Of a stretch of 64,000 nt of DNA, positions 17,455 to 24,714 are shown piece after piece. Every line of letters begins with the position of its first letter. Position 1 is the first letter of the stretch. The notes under the pieces are model-generated. The model saw nothing but the letters and a program-made list of their open reading frames with translations. It ran no database searches and was not told where the DNA came from. Origin of the DNA: Pseudopelobacter sp964542535. Its GTDB lineage: Bacteria > Desulfobacterota > Desulfuromonadia > Geobacterales > Pseudopelobacteraceae. The position numbers and the translations under genes were made by a program. The stretch is from assembly GCA_964542535.1 (NCBI GenBank), contig CAZIUE010000007.1, forward strand, positions 124,001 through 188,000, in the 5' to 3' direction.

Positions 17455-18930
17455 TTATTCCAATCCTCCCTCGGCGATCTCGATGGCCCGTCGTGCGGCC
17501 ATGGCCTTGTTGACCGTCTCCTGCCACTCCGCGGCCGGGTCCGAGTCTGCCACCACGCCGCCGCCCGCCTGTAGGTGCACCATGCCGTCCTTGATCACCA
17601 GGGTGCGGATGGTGATGGCCAGGTCCATGTTGCCGGAGAAGGAAAAGTACCCCACCGCGCCGCCGTAGACCTCGCGCCGCACCGGTTCCAGCTCGTCGAT
17701 GATCTGCATGGCCCGGATCTTGGGGGCGCCCGAGAGGGTGCCGGCCGGAAGCGTGGCCCGCACCAGGTCGAAGGCGTCGCTCTCCGGTTTCAGCTCTCCC
17801 TGCACGTTGGAGACGATGTGCATGACGTGGGAGTAGCGTTCGATGACCATCAGCTCGGATACGTTGACGCTGCCGGTCTCGCAGACCCTCCCCAGGTCGT
17901 TCCTCCCCAGGTCCACCAGCATGACGTGCTCGGCCCGTTCCTTGGGATCTGCCAGGAGCTCCCGGCTCAGGTGCAGGTCCTCCTCGGTGGTGATGCCCCG
18001 GGGGCGGGTGCCGGCGATGGGGCGCAGCTCCACGTGGCGCCCCTCCTTGCGTACCATCACCTCGGGCGAGGCGCCGGCGATGATGGTGCCGTCCAGGCGC
18101 AGGAAGAACATGTAGGGGGAGGGATTCAGGGTGCGCATGACCCGGTAGACGTCGAAGGGGTCGGCCTCCAGTTTCCCGCTGAAGCGCTGGGATGGCACCA
18201 CCTGGATGATGTCGCCGGCCCGGATGTACTCCTTGGCCCTTTCCACCCCTGCCTCGTAGTCTTCCCGGCTGATGTTGGAGCGCAGCTCCGTGCGCCGGGC
18301 GGTGGGGGGGACGGTCATGGCGGGAAGGGGCATGCGCAGCCGTTTGACGATGGAGTCGATGATGGCGAGGGCCTCGTCGTACGCCTGGCGCGGCGATTTC
18401 CCCGGGCTGATGTGGGCGTTGGAGACCACCTTGATCTTCTGGCTCATGGTGTCGAAGATCACGATGCTGTCGGTGATCAGGAGGTAGGCGTCGTAGGCGT
18501 CGATGACGGCAGGCTTGGCGGTGGGCAGGTGCTCGAAGTGGCGCACCATGTCGTAGCCCAAATACCCCACCGCGCCGCCGAAGAAGCGCGGCAGCCCTTC
18601 CACCTCCACCGGCGTGAAGCGCGCCATGAGGTCGCGGATGCATGCCAGCGGGTCGTCGCTGGTCAGGGTGGTTGTCTCGCCGTTTTCGATGATCTCCACT
18701 CGGGTCCCTTTGGTGCGGACGATCATGGAGGGAGTGGAGCCGAGAAAACTGTAGCGTGCCCACTTCTCACCACCCTCGATACTCTCCAGCAGGAAGGAGA
18801 AACGGCCGTCGTCCAGCTTTCTGAAGGCGCTGACGGGGGTGTCCATGTCGGCCATGATCTCCCGGTATACCGGGATCAGGTTTCCGCGGCTGGACAATTC
18901 CAGGAACGTGGTAAAATCGGGGCAAGCCAT
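17455..18930 (-). CDS. trpE: anthranilate synthase component I
   Basis: A 491-residue chorismate-utilising enzyme. Start ATG 18930 has GGAG five bases upstream. The N-terminal domain includes the LLES(I)EGGEKWARYSF feedback-site type motif near residue 50. The catalytic C-terminal domain has DIIQVVPSQRFS, YMFFLRLDGTIIAGASPE, RPIAGTRPRG, ERAEHVMLVDLGRNDLGRV and the HIVSNVQGEL / GTLSGAPKIRAM signatures. It converts chorismate and ammonia to anthranilate together with TrpG, encoded directly downstream. The gene is divergent from cheV across 174 bp. I see no Trp-rich leader in that region, in contrast to aroF downstream. Confidence 0.94.
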   Translation of the reverse strand: MACPDFTTFLELSSRGNLIPVYREIMADMDTPVSAFRKLDDGRFSFLLESIEGGEKWARYSFLGSTPSMIVRTKGTRVEIIENGETTTLTSDDPLACIRDLMARFTPVEVEGLPRFFGGAVGYLGYDMVRHFEHLPTAKPAVIDAYDAYLLITDSIVIFDTMSQKIKVVSNAHISPGKSPRQAYDEALAIIDSIVKRLRMPLPAMTVPPTARRTELRSNISREDYEAGVERAKEYIRAGDIIQVVPSQRFSGKLEADPFDVYRVMRTLNPSPYMFFLRLDGTIIAGASPEVMVRKEGRHVELRPIAGTRPRGITTEEDLHLSRELLADPKERAEHVMLVDLGRNDLGRVCETGSVNVSELMVIERYSHVMHIVSNVQGELKPESDAFDLVRATLPAGTLSGAPKIRAMQIIDELEPVRREVYGGAVGYFSFSGNMDLAITIRTLVIKDGMVHLQAGGGVVADSDPAAEWQETVNKAMAARRAIEIAEGGLE

Positions 18931-19104
18931 ACTGACTCCAAAGATTTGAAATTGCAAAGGGTTTACAAGCTAGCATAGGCGTGGTGGCCTGTCAAGGACG
19001 GCCGCCACGTCCCCTGTCCAATGAAAATGTGGCTAACATTGCGGAATCTCTCAATCAGTGGTATAGGGTAACAACTGTCGGGCATCTCAGGGGGGAAACG
19101 GGAC

Positions 19105-20055
19105 ATGAACATGAAAAGCGACAAGATTCTGCTGGAGAGTGACACCAACGAGCTGGAAATCGTCGAGTTCAGGATCGACGAGATGGACTGGCATGGAAAT
19201 GTGATTCCCTGCTACTACGGGGTCAACGTGGCCAAGGTGCGCGAGATAATCCGCCTGCCGCAAATGTCCAAGGTGGTGAACGCCAAGCCGGGCGTCGAGG
19301 GGATGATCAAACTGCGGGAGAAGGTGATCACCATCATTAACCTGGCCCAGGTGCTGGGCAAGGACACCGGCGACCTGGTGGCCGACCGGGTGGTGGTACT
19401 TGAATTCAACAACCTGATGGTGGGGGTCCTGGTGCATTCCGTTTCCCGTATCTACCGCATCTCCTGGAAGAACGTGGAGCCCCCCTCCCGGTCGGTGCAC
19501 AGCGAACAGGTGACCGGCCTGGTGAAGATGGAGGATCGCATCATCCTGCTCCTGGATTTCGAGAAGATCGTGGGTGAGCTCTGCTCCCAGAGCGCTCTCA
19601 AGCCCATCGACAGTGCCGTGCTGCTGGAGGGGAATTCGGACGGGGAACGTTCCAGCAGGATCATCCTGGTGGCCGACGATTCGCTCTTCATCCGCAACAC
19701 CATGTGTGCTTCGCTGCGTGATGCCGGTTACCAGGTGGAGGAGGCGGAAAACGGCTCCCAGGCCTGGGATATCATTCAGAAGAAGCTCGAATACTGCGCC
19801 CGGGAGGGAAAGGATATCAGGGACAGCTTAAGCCTGGTGATCACCGACGTGGAGATGCCGCAGATGGACGGCCTGCACCTGACCTCCCTGATCCGTAAGA
19901 CCGAGCCCCTGCGGGACTTTCCGGTGGTGATCTTTTCCTCCCTGGCGTCGGAGGACAACAAACGCAAATGGATCGGGCTGGGGGCAAATCACATCCTCAC
20001 CAAGCCGGATCTGCCCAACCTGGTCAGGGTGGCCGACGAGCTGACCATGGCGTAG
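19105..20055 (+). CDS. cheV: CheV-type chemotaxis coupling protein (CheW domain plus receiver)
   Basis: A 316-residue cytoplasmic protein. Residues 15-160 are a CheW domain (YYGVNVAKVREIIRLPQMSK, GMIKLREKVITIINLAQVLG), which docks receptors to CheA. Residues 185-316 are a receiver (RIILVADDSLFIRNTMCASL, phospho-acceptor Asp in LVITDVEMPQMDGLHLT, LTKPDLPNL). CheV proteins are coupling proteins whose activity is tuned by phosphorylation, often for adaptation. GGGGGA precedes ATG 19105. It stands apart from the main chemosensory cluster at 40.5-57.5 kb, between trpE and aroF, so it may serve another array. Confidence 0.92.
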   Translation: MNMKSDKILLESDTNELEIVEFRIDEMDWHGNVIPCYYGVNVAKVREIIRLPQMSKVVNAKPGVEGMIKLREKVITIINLAQVLGKDTGDLVADRVVVLEFNNLMVGVLVHSVSRIYRISWKNVEPPSRSVHSEQVTGLVKMEDRIILLLDFEKIVGELCSQSALKPIDSAVLLEGNSDGERSSRIILVADDSLFIRNTMCASLRDAGYQVEEAENGSQAWDIIQKKLEYCAREGKDIRDSLSLVITDVEMPQMDGLHLTSLIRKTEPLRDFPVVIFSSLASEDNKRKWIGLGANHILTKPDLPNLVRVADELTMA

Positions 20056-20070
20056 ACGGCTGATTTTGTC

Positions 20071-20100
20071 TTGACAAGGGTTTGACGGCTGTGTTTTTAT
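20071..20100 (+). promoter_or_regulatory. candidate sigma70 promoter for the aroF leader
   Basis: TTGACA (20071-20076) is a perfect -35 box. TTTTAT (20095-20100) lies 18 bp downstream as a weaker -10 box (4 of 6 matches). Transcription would start near 20106-20108, at or just before the first leader-peptide ATG, which makes the leader message nearly leaderless. It begins 16 bp after the cheV stop. Confidence 0.55.
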
Positions 20101-20107
20101 TGCCCCC

Positions 20108-20194
20108 ATGAATTCCGAGCGCTTCTTTATGAACTATTCCTTTTACTTTTGGTACGGCTTTTATTTTCAGCCGTCTGCCCGGGTAGGGGTGTAG
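20108..20194 (+). CDS. aromatic-rich leader peptide of the aroF attenuator
   Basis: A 28-codon reading frame (ATG 20108, TAG 20192-20194) containing six Phe, four Tyr and one Trp, i.e. 11 aromatic residues of 28. Its central part reads YSFYFWYGFYF (codons 10-20). A second ATG at 20129 would give a 21-residue version keeping nine of the aromatics. No strong ribosome binding site is visible for the first ATG; a GAG lies nine bases before the second. Aromatic codons are placed directly upstream of, and overlapping, the first arm of a set of competing hairpins before aroF, as in pheA/trp-type attenuators. The protein product itself is not expected to have a function. Confidence 0.85.
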   Translation: MNSERFFMNYSFYFWYGFYFQPSARVGV

Positions 20195-20226
20195 ATTCAC
20201 GCGAAGCAGCACCATCACACACCACA

Positions 20227-20263
20227 AAGCCGGGGCAGACGGAAGTCTCCCCGGCTTTTTTTT
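20227..20263 (+). terminator. attenuator terminator 1
   Basis: The stem AAGCCGGGG / CCCCGGCTT (20227-20235 with 20249-20257) is extended by AGAC/GTCT (20237-20240 with 20245-20248) across one bulged C. It is closed by a GGAA tetraloop and followed by eight T residues (20256-20263), a textbook intrinsic terminator upstream of aroF. Confidence 0.9.
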
Positions 20264-20281
20264 CGACCGCAATGGGTGCGG

Positions 20282-20324
20282 GATCAGGAGCCGGGGGAAA
20301 ACCTTCCGGCTCCTGATCGTTTTT
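20282..20324 (+). terminator. attenuator terminator 2, directly upstream of aroF
   Basis: A perfect 13-bp stem pairs GATCAGGAGCCGG (20282-20294) with CCGGCTCCTGATC (20306-20318) around an 11-base loop, followed by G and five T (20320-20324). It ends about 8 bases before the aroF ribosome binding site. Its 5' arm contains AGCCGGGG (20289-20296), the same octamer as in terminator 1 (20228-20235), so it can also pair with CCCCGGCT (20249-20256). Confidence 0.8.
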
Positions 20325-20343
20325 GTGGGAAAAAGGAGCAGAG

Positions 20344-21363
20344 ATGATCATCGTCATGAAGGCCGGGGCAACCAAGAGGGAGCGGGACGAGGTGTTGAAG
20401 CGCATCAGGGAGTTGGGCTACAAGCCGCACGTGATCCACGGCTCAACCAGGGACGTGATCGGAGCCATCGGAGACGAGCGCGGCAAGGCTGAACTTCAGA
20501 AGGTGGAGTCCATGCATGGCGTGGAGAACGTCGTCCCCATCCTTCAGCCCTACAAGCTGGCTTCCCGGGAGCTCAGGAGGGAGGCCAGCATGGTGAAGGT
20601 CAACGACCAGGTTTCCATCGGCGGCACCCAGTTGATCGTCATGGCCGGCCCCTGTTCCGTGGAGAGCGAGGAGCAGATCGTCGAGACCGCCATGGCGGTG
20701 AAGGCGGCCGGGGCCCAGATGCTGCGGGGAGGCGCCTACAAACCGCGCACCTCTCCCTACTCCTTCCAGGGGATGGAGGAAGAGGGGCTGAAACTCCTGG
20801 CCAAGGCCCGGGAGGTGACCGGGCTTCCCTTCGTCACCGAGGTGGTCAACCCGGAGACCGCCGAACTGGTGGCGGAATACTCGGACATGCTGCAGATCGG
20901 CGCCCGTAACGCCCAGAACTTTGCCCTGCTGAAGAAGGTCGGCCAACTGAAGCGGCCGGTGCTGCTCAAGCGGGGCATGTCCATGACCATCCAGGAGTTC
21001 CTCATGAGCGCCGAGTACATCATGAGCGAGGGGAACCAGTCGGTGATCCTCTGCGAACGGGGCATCCGCACCTTCGAGACCGCCACCCGCAACACCCTGG
21101 ACCTGTCGGCCATACCGGTGCTGAAGGGAAAGACCCACCTGCCGGTGGTGATCGACCCCTCCCACGGCACCGGCAACCACCATTACGTGGCACCCATGTG
21201 CTACGCGGCCGTGGCGGCCGGGGCCGACGGCCTGATGGTGGAGGTACACCCTGATCCGGAAAACGCCTCCAGCGACGGAGCCCAGTCGCTCAAGCCGACC
21301 AAGTTCGCCGCCATGATGGAAAAGCTGAAACTGTTCGCCGAGGCGGCCGACAGGAGCCTCTAG
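20344..21363 (+). CDS. aroF: 3-deoxy-7-phosphoheptulonate (DAHP) synthase, type I beta with ferredoxin-like domain
   Basis: A 338-residue enzyme joining phosphoenolpyruvate and erythrose 4-phosphate, the first step of the shikimate pathway. AAGGAG precedes ATG 20344. Residues 1-70 are the ferredoxin-like regulatory domain of the Thermotoga-type enzymes (MIIVMKAGATKRERDEVLKR, ending near VVPILQPYKLASRE). The barrel then shows VMAGPCSVESEEQI, GGAYKPRTSPYSFQG, TEVVNPE, IGARNAQNFALLKKVG, KRGMSMTIQEFL, LCERGIRTFE and PVVIDPSHGTGN. Enzymes of this class are usually feedback inhibited by Tyr or Phe through the N-terminal domain. Expression here appears to be further controlled by the attenuator directly upstream, which senses charged tRNA-Phe/Tyr/Trp. 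Confidence 0.95.
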   Translation: MIIVMKAGATKRERDEVLKRIRELGYKPHVIHGSTRDVIGAIGDERGKAELQKVESMHGVENVVPILQPYKLASRELRREASMVKVNDQVSIGGTQLIVMAGPCSVESEEQIVETAMAVKAAGAQMLRGGAYKPRTSPYSFQGMEEEGLKLLAKAREVTGLPFVTEVVNPETAELVAEYSDMLQIGARNAQNFALLKKVGQLKRPVLLKRGMSMTIQEFLMSAEYIMSEGNQSVILCERGIRTFETATRNTLDLSAIPVLKGKTHLPVVIDPSHGTGNHHYVAPMCYAAVAAGADGLMVEVHPDPENASSDGAQSLKPTKFAAMMEKLKLFAEAADRSL

Positions 21364-21387
21364 GGGGTCACGGCCTGTTTCCGGCGC

Positions 21388-21788
21388 ATGCGGGAATCCC
21401 CGCTCTGCTCGGGTGAGCGTCGTCCGCACCTGGGACGGCGCTCCATCCTCACTCGGGATGTATGCCATGCCGGGCGCCGCGAGCTGGAGAGCTGTTTCGG
21501 CTACGATCTGGGGCGCGGCCTGGACGAGATCAGGCCCTGGTACCGCTTCGACGTCTCCTGCCGGGGGAGCGTGCCCGAGGCGGTGATTGCTCTCCTGGAA
21601 TCGCGGGACTGCGAGGATGCGGTCAGAAAGGCGGTCTCCCTGGGGGGGACAGTGACACCCAGGCCTGCATCAGCGGCGCCATTGCCGCCGCCCACTACGG
21701 CGGCGTTCCAGAACCCATCGCCGTCCGGATGCGCTCCCTGCTGCCGGAGGAGCTTCTGGAACTGATCGACCGCTTTTCCCCCTGCTGA
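21388..21788 (+). pseudogene. truncated, frameshifted ADP-ribosylglycohydrolase remnant
   Basis: Two overlapping frames together give the C-terminal end of an ADP-ribosylglycohydrolase (DraG-like) protein. The first frame carries ELESCFGYDLGRGLDEIRPW, then YRFDVSCRGSVPEAVIALLE and up to AVSLGG. The next frame continues with DSDTQACISGAIAAAHYGGV and PEELLELIDRF before a stop at 21788. The shift falls in a run of seven G (21642-21648) where eight would keep the frame. Normal family members are about 260-300 residues; only about 100 are left, with nothing recognisable before about 21470. The DSDT metal-binding motif survives in sequence. Most likely decay after loss of the N-terminal part; a sequencing error in the G run could explain the frameshift but not the truncation. 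Confidence 0.75.
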
Positions 21789-21919
21789 TCTCCCTCGGGA
21801 GCCGCTCCGCCCAGGTCCCGGCCATCCCGCTTCTCCCTCCTCCTGACAGCCGTTCCCGCTCCGTTCCGCTGCTCCGGTAGCGCCGCCGCCCGCATTCCCC
21901 CGTTTCTTCTCCCCCGATT

Positions 21920-21948
21920 CTGGCACTATCGTCGGGACAGGCTATACT
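21920..21948 (+). promoter_or_regulatory. candidate sigma70 promoter for gcvT
   Basis: CTGGCA (21920-21925, 4 of 6 to TTGACA) and TATACT (21943-21948, 5 of 6 to TATAAT) are separated by 17 bp. Transcription would start near 21955, leaving a leader of about 60 bases that contains a strong hairpin. Confidence 0.5.
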
Positions 21949-21957
21949 TAGAGCGGC

Positions 21958-21984
21958 GCTGCCGCCGGTCTGTCCGGCGGCAGC
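21958..21984 (+). repeat. strong hairpin in the gcvT 5' leader
   Basis: GCTGCCGCCGG (21958-21968) and CCGGCGGCAGC (21974-21984) make a perfect 11-bp GC stem with a TCTGT loop. It sits about 20 bases before the gcvT ribosome binding site and immediately after the predicted transcription start. There is no T tract, so it may affect message stability or translation rather than termination. Confidence 0.6.
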
Positions 21985-22015
21985 CGTGGATATGGATCGC
22001 AGGCGGAGGAACGGC

Positions 22016-23110
22016 ATGAACGAAGAAACCTTGCACCAGACCCCCCTGGATGGCCGGCACCGGAGCCTCAATGCCCACATGGGCCCCTTCGGCGGGTGGA
22101 ACATGCCGATCCAGTACGAGAGCATCATCTCCGAGCATGGCTGGTGCCGCGGACGGGCTGCCCTGTTCGATATCTGCCACATGGGGGAATTCCTGTTCGA
22201 GGGGGATGTCCGGCGCCACGGCCTGGAGGAGCTGTTCACCTTCTCCGTGGCGACCATCCCGGTGGGACGGTCGCGCTACGGCTTCCTGCTCAACGACCAG
22301 GGGGGGATCATGGACGACCTGATCGTCTTCCGCCTGGCCGAGGAGCGGTTCATGATCGTGGTCAACGCCGCCACCGCCGGCTCCGACTTCCGGGTCATGG
22401 CCGGCCGTCTGCGGGGAGGCTCCTTCAGGGACATCAGTGCGGAAACCGGCAAGCTGGACCTGCAAGGGCCCCTGTCGCGCCAGGTGCTGGCGGACGTTCT
22501 CGGCGACCGGGTGACCGGACTTTCCTATTTCACCTCCATCCCCCTGGAAGTCCTGGGACACCGGGCGGTGGTTAGCCGCACCGGTTATACCGGTGAGCTG
22601 GGCTTTGAGATCTTCCTCCCCAGTGACGGGGTCGTTGAACTGTGGGACCTGCTGCTGCGGGACAGCAGGGTCAGACCGGCCGGTCTGGGCGCCCGGGACC
22701 TGTTGCGGCTGGAGGTGGGCTATCCCCTCTACGGCCAGGACCTGGACGAGACCATCACCCCCCTGGAGGCCGGGCTGGAGCTGTTCGTCTCGTTCCACCG
22801 GGAGTTCGTGGGGCGTGACGCGCTCCTGGCCCAGCGGGAGAGGGGACTTTCCCGCCTCAGGGTGGCGTTTCAGGTTGATGGCCGCCGGTCTCCCCGGCGG
22901 CACTACCTGATCCTGAAGGACGGCGAGCAGGTGGGGAACGTCACCAGCGGCGCCTTTTCTCCCATGCTCGGGTGTGGCATCGGCCTGGGGCTGGTCAGGC
23001 CGGATGCGGCGCGGGCCGGCACCAGGCTGACCATCGTCCACGAGCGGGTCGGCATGGAGGCGGTCGCCCGCGAACTCCCCTTCTATCGCGGCGGATCGCT
23101 CAAAGGGTGA
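22016..23110 (+). CDS. gcvT: aminomethyltransferase, glycine cleavage system T protein
   Basis: A 364-residue folate-dependent T protein, which releases ammonia from the aminomethyl-lipoyl group on GcvH and forms methylene-tetrahydrofolate. Start ATG 22016 has GGAGGA five bases upstream. Family motifs: MGPFGGWNMPIQYESI near the N-terminus, RAALFDICHMGEF, GGIMDDLIVFRL with the catalytic Asp, VSRTGYTGELGFEIF, GLGARDLLRLEVGYPLYGQD and TSGAFSPMLGCGIGLGLV. Length is normal. It is separated from gcvH-gcvPA-gcvPB by about 9 kb of unrelated genes, whereas these genes are commonly adjacent. Confidence 0.93.
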   Translation: MNEETLHQTPLDGRHRSLNAHMGPFGGWNMPIQYESIISEHGWCRGRAALFDICHMGEFLFEGDVRRHGLEELFTFSVATIPVGRSRYGFLLNDQGGIMDDLIVFRLAEERFMIVVNAATAGSDFRVMAGRLRGGSFRDISAETGKLDLQGPLSRQVLADVLGDRVTGLSYFTSIPLEVLGHRAVVSRTGYTGELGFEIFLPSDGVVELWDLLLRDSRVRPAGLGARDLLRLEVGYPLYGQDLDETITPLEAGLELFVSFHREFVGRDALLAQRERGLSRLRVAFQVDGRRSPRRHYLILKDGEQVGNVTSGAFSPMLGCGIGLGLVRPDAARAGTRLTIVHERVGMEAVARELPFYRGGSLKG

Positions 23111-23212
23111 TTGCCGGTTCACACCCCGGCGCGGGACAGGCTCCGGGCACGAGGCATCAGCGAGGCCGGCGATGGGCCGGCAGACTCCATACAGCGAGGG
23201 AGGAATGCCACT

Positions 23213-24634
23213 ATGAAGAGACTGTTCGTTGTGCTGCTCGTCCTGGCGGCGGGCCTGGCGGCTCGACCGGCACGTTCCGGTCCTAACCATGCCGAGTTCA
23301 TCAGCGGCCCCCTGAAGACCGGCCCCGAGGTGACCAGGAAATGCATGGAGTGTCATGAGCAGGAGACCCGCTCCTTCATGAAGTCCGTGCACTGGACCTG
23401 GGCCAAGAAACAGGTGGTCAACGGCAAGCCCATGGAGTACGGCAAGAAGAATGCCCTGAACAACTTCTGCATTGCTCTTCCCTCCAACTGGTCCCGCTGC
23501 ACCAGCTGTCATGCCGGTTACGGCTGGAAGGACAACAGCTTTGACTTCACCAAGGCGGAGAACGTGGACTGCCTGGTCTGTCACGATACCACCGGAACCT
23601 ACCGGAAATTCCCCTCGGGAGCGGGGCACCCGGTGTACGCCGGCGAGAAGAAAGAGTTTCCAAAGGGGAAGGTATGGGAACCGGTTGACCTGGTCAAGGT
23701 AGCCCAGTCCGTGGGCACGCCGACCAGGGCCGCCTGCGGTTCCTGCCACTTCTATGGCGGCGGCGGTGATCGGGTGAAGCATGGCGACCTGGATTCCACC
23801 CTCACCGAGCCCACTCCGGACATCGATGTGCACATGGGCGGGAAGAGCCACATGACCTGCAACTCCTGCCACAAGGGGAGCGACCACGGGATCAGGGGAG
23901 AGGCCGCGTCCGTCTCGGTGGGAAGCGGCGCACGCACCATGGGGTGCATTGACTGCCACAAGTCCGATGTCCACAAGAGCGTCATGCTGAACAGGCATGC
24001 CGGGAAGATCGCCTGCCAGACCTGCCACATCCCCACCTTTGCCAAGGCCAAACCGACCAAGGTGTGGTGGGACTGGTCAACCGCCGGCAAGGACGTGAAG
24101 CCGGAGGAGATCAAAAAGGACGCCTATGGCGAGAAACAGTACGACAAGATGAAGGGGGATTTCGTTTGGAACAGGGACATCGTCCCCAGCTATTCCTGGT
24201 ATAACGGCTCAGTAGAGCGCGTCCTTCTGGGCGACAAAATCGACCCGACCAGGGAGGTCAGGCTCTCGGCGCCCAAGGGGAGCCGCACGGACCCCAGCGC
24301 CAGAATTTTCCCCTTCAAGGTCATGAGGGGCAAACAGCCCTACGACAGCGAGAACAAGACCGTGGCGGTGGTCAACGTGTTCGGTCCCCCCACCAGCGAG
24401 AGCGCCTACTGGGTGCACTACGACTGGAACAGGGCCATCGCGGCCGGCATGAAGGCGGCCGGCCAGCCCTACAGCGGTAAGTTCGGCTGGATCGAAACTT
24501 CAATGGTCTGGCCGATCAACCACATGGTTGCCCCCAAGGAAAAGGCGCTCAAATGCATGGATTGCCACGGCTCCAAGGGGCGCCTGGACTGGAAGGCCCT
24601 GGGCTATGCCCACGACCCGCGCATGAAAAAATAG
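23213..24634 (+). CDS. octaheme c-type cytochrome, tetrathionate reductase family
   Basis: A 473-residue exported multiheme cytochrome. Start ATG 23213 has AGGGAGGA upstream and opens a signal peptide (MKRLFVVLLVLAAGLAARP). Eight CxxCH motifs are present: CMECH, CTSCH, CLVCH, CGSCH, CNSCH, CIDCH, CQTCH and CMDCH. The spacing, the KSVHWTWAKKQ segment after heme one, the TIPTFAKAKPTKVWWDWS-like region after heme seven and the late eighth heme match octaheme tetrathionate reductases (Shewanella OTR type). Those enzymes use a lysine-ligated heme and reduce tetrathionate, nitrite or hydroxylamine in vitro. It would be periplasmic and draws electrons from other cytochromes. It sits directly after gcvT, 102 bp away, and ends in a strong terminator. 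Confidence 0.88.
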   Translation: MKRLFVVLLVLAAGLAARPARSGPNHAEFISGPLKTGPEVTRKCMECHEQETRSFMKSVHWTWAKKQVVNGKPMEYGKKNALNNFCIALPSNWSRCTSCHAGYGWKDNSFDFTKAENVDCLVCHDTTGTYRKFPSGAGHPVYAGEKKEFPKGKVWEPVDLVKVAQSVGTPTRAACGSCHFYGGGGDRVKHGDLDSTLTEPTPDIDVHMGGKSHMTCNSCHKGSDHGIRGEAASVSVGSGARTMGCIDCHKSDVHKSVMLNRHAGKIACQTCHIPTFAKAKPTKVWWDWSTAGKDVKPEEIKKDAYGEKQYDKMKGDFVWNRDIVPSYSWYNGSVERVLLGDKIDPTREVRLSAPKGSRTDPSARIFPFKVMRGKQPYDSENKTVAVVNVFGPPTSESAYWVHYDWNRAIAAGMKAAGQPYSGKFGWIETSMVWPINHMVAPKEKALKCMDCHGSKGRLDWKALGYAHDPRMKK

Positions 24635-24673
24635 TGTATCCCGTCAGAAGGGATCGGCTGCATTGATGTAACA

Positions 24674-24714
24674 GGGGCTCCCCGGCATATCCCCGGCCGG
24701 GGAGCCCGTTTTTT
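24674..24714 (+). terminator. intrinsic terminator after the octaheme cytochrome gene
   Basis: GGGCTCCCCGG (24675-24685) pairs with CCGGGGAGCCC (24697-24707), an 11-bp stem, followed by G and six T (24709-24714). Confidence 0.9.

Larger units (their letters stand above)
20154..20324 (+). promoter_or_regulatory. translation-coupled transcription attenuator of aroF
   Basis: Pairings read from the sequence: arm 1 ACGGCT (20154-20159) with AGCCGT (20169-20174), a protector hairpin inside the aromatic codons; arm 2 CCGTCTGCCCGG (20171-20182) with CCGGGGCAGACGG (20230-20242, one bulged G), an antiterminator; and arm 3 AAGCCGGGG (20227-20235) with CCCCGGCTT (20249-20257), terminator 1. Arm 2 overlaps arm 1's partner, and arm 3 is shared by antiterminator and terminator, so the structures exclude each other. 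A ribosome stalled on Phe/Tyr/Trp codons would block the protector and free arm 2; one that reaches the stop at 20194 would cover arm 2 and let the terminator form. Arm 4 can also pair with the 5' arm of a second terminator downstream. Confidence 0.85.

Noticed and set aside
19030..19050. TGGC...TTGC string upstream of cheV as a sigma54 promoter
   Set aside because: The spacing between the GG and GC pairs is two bases too short for a -24/-12 promoter.
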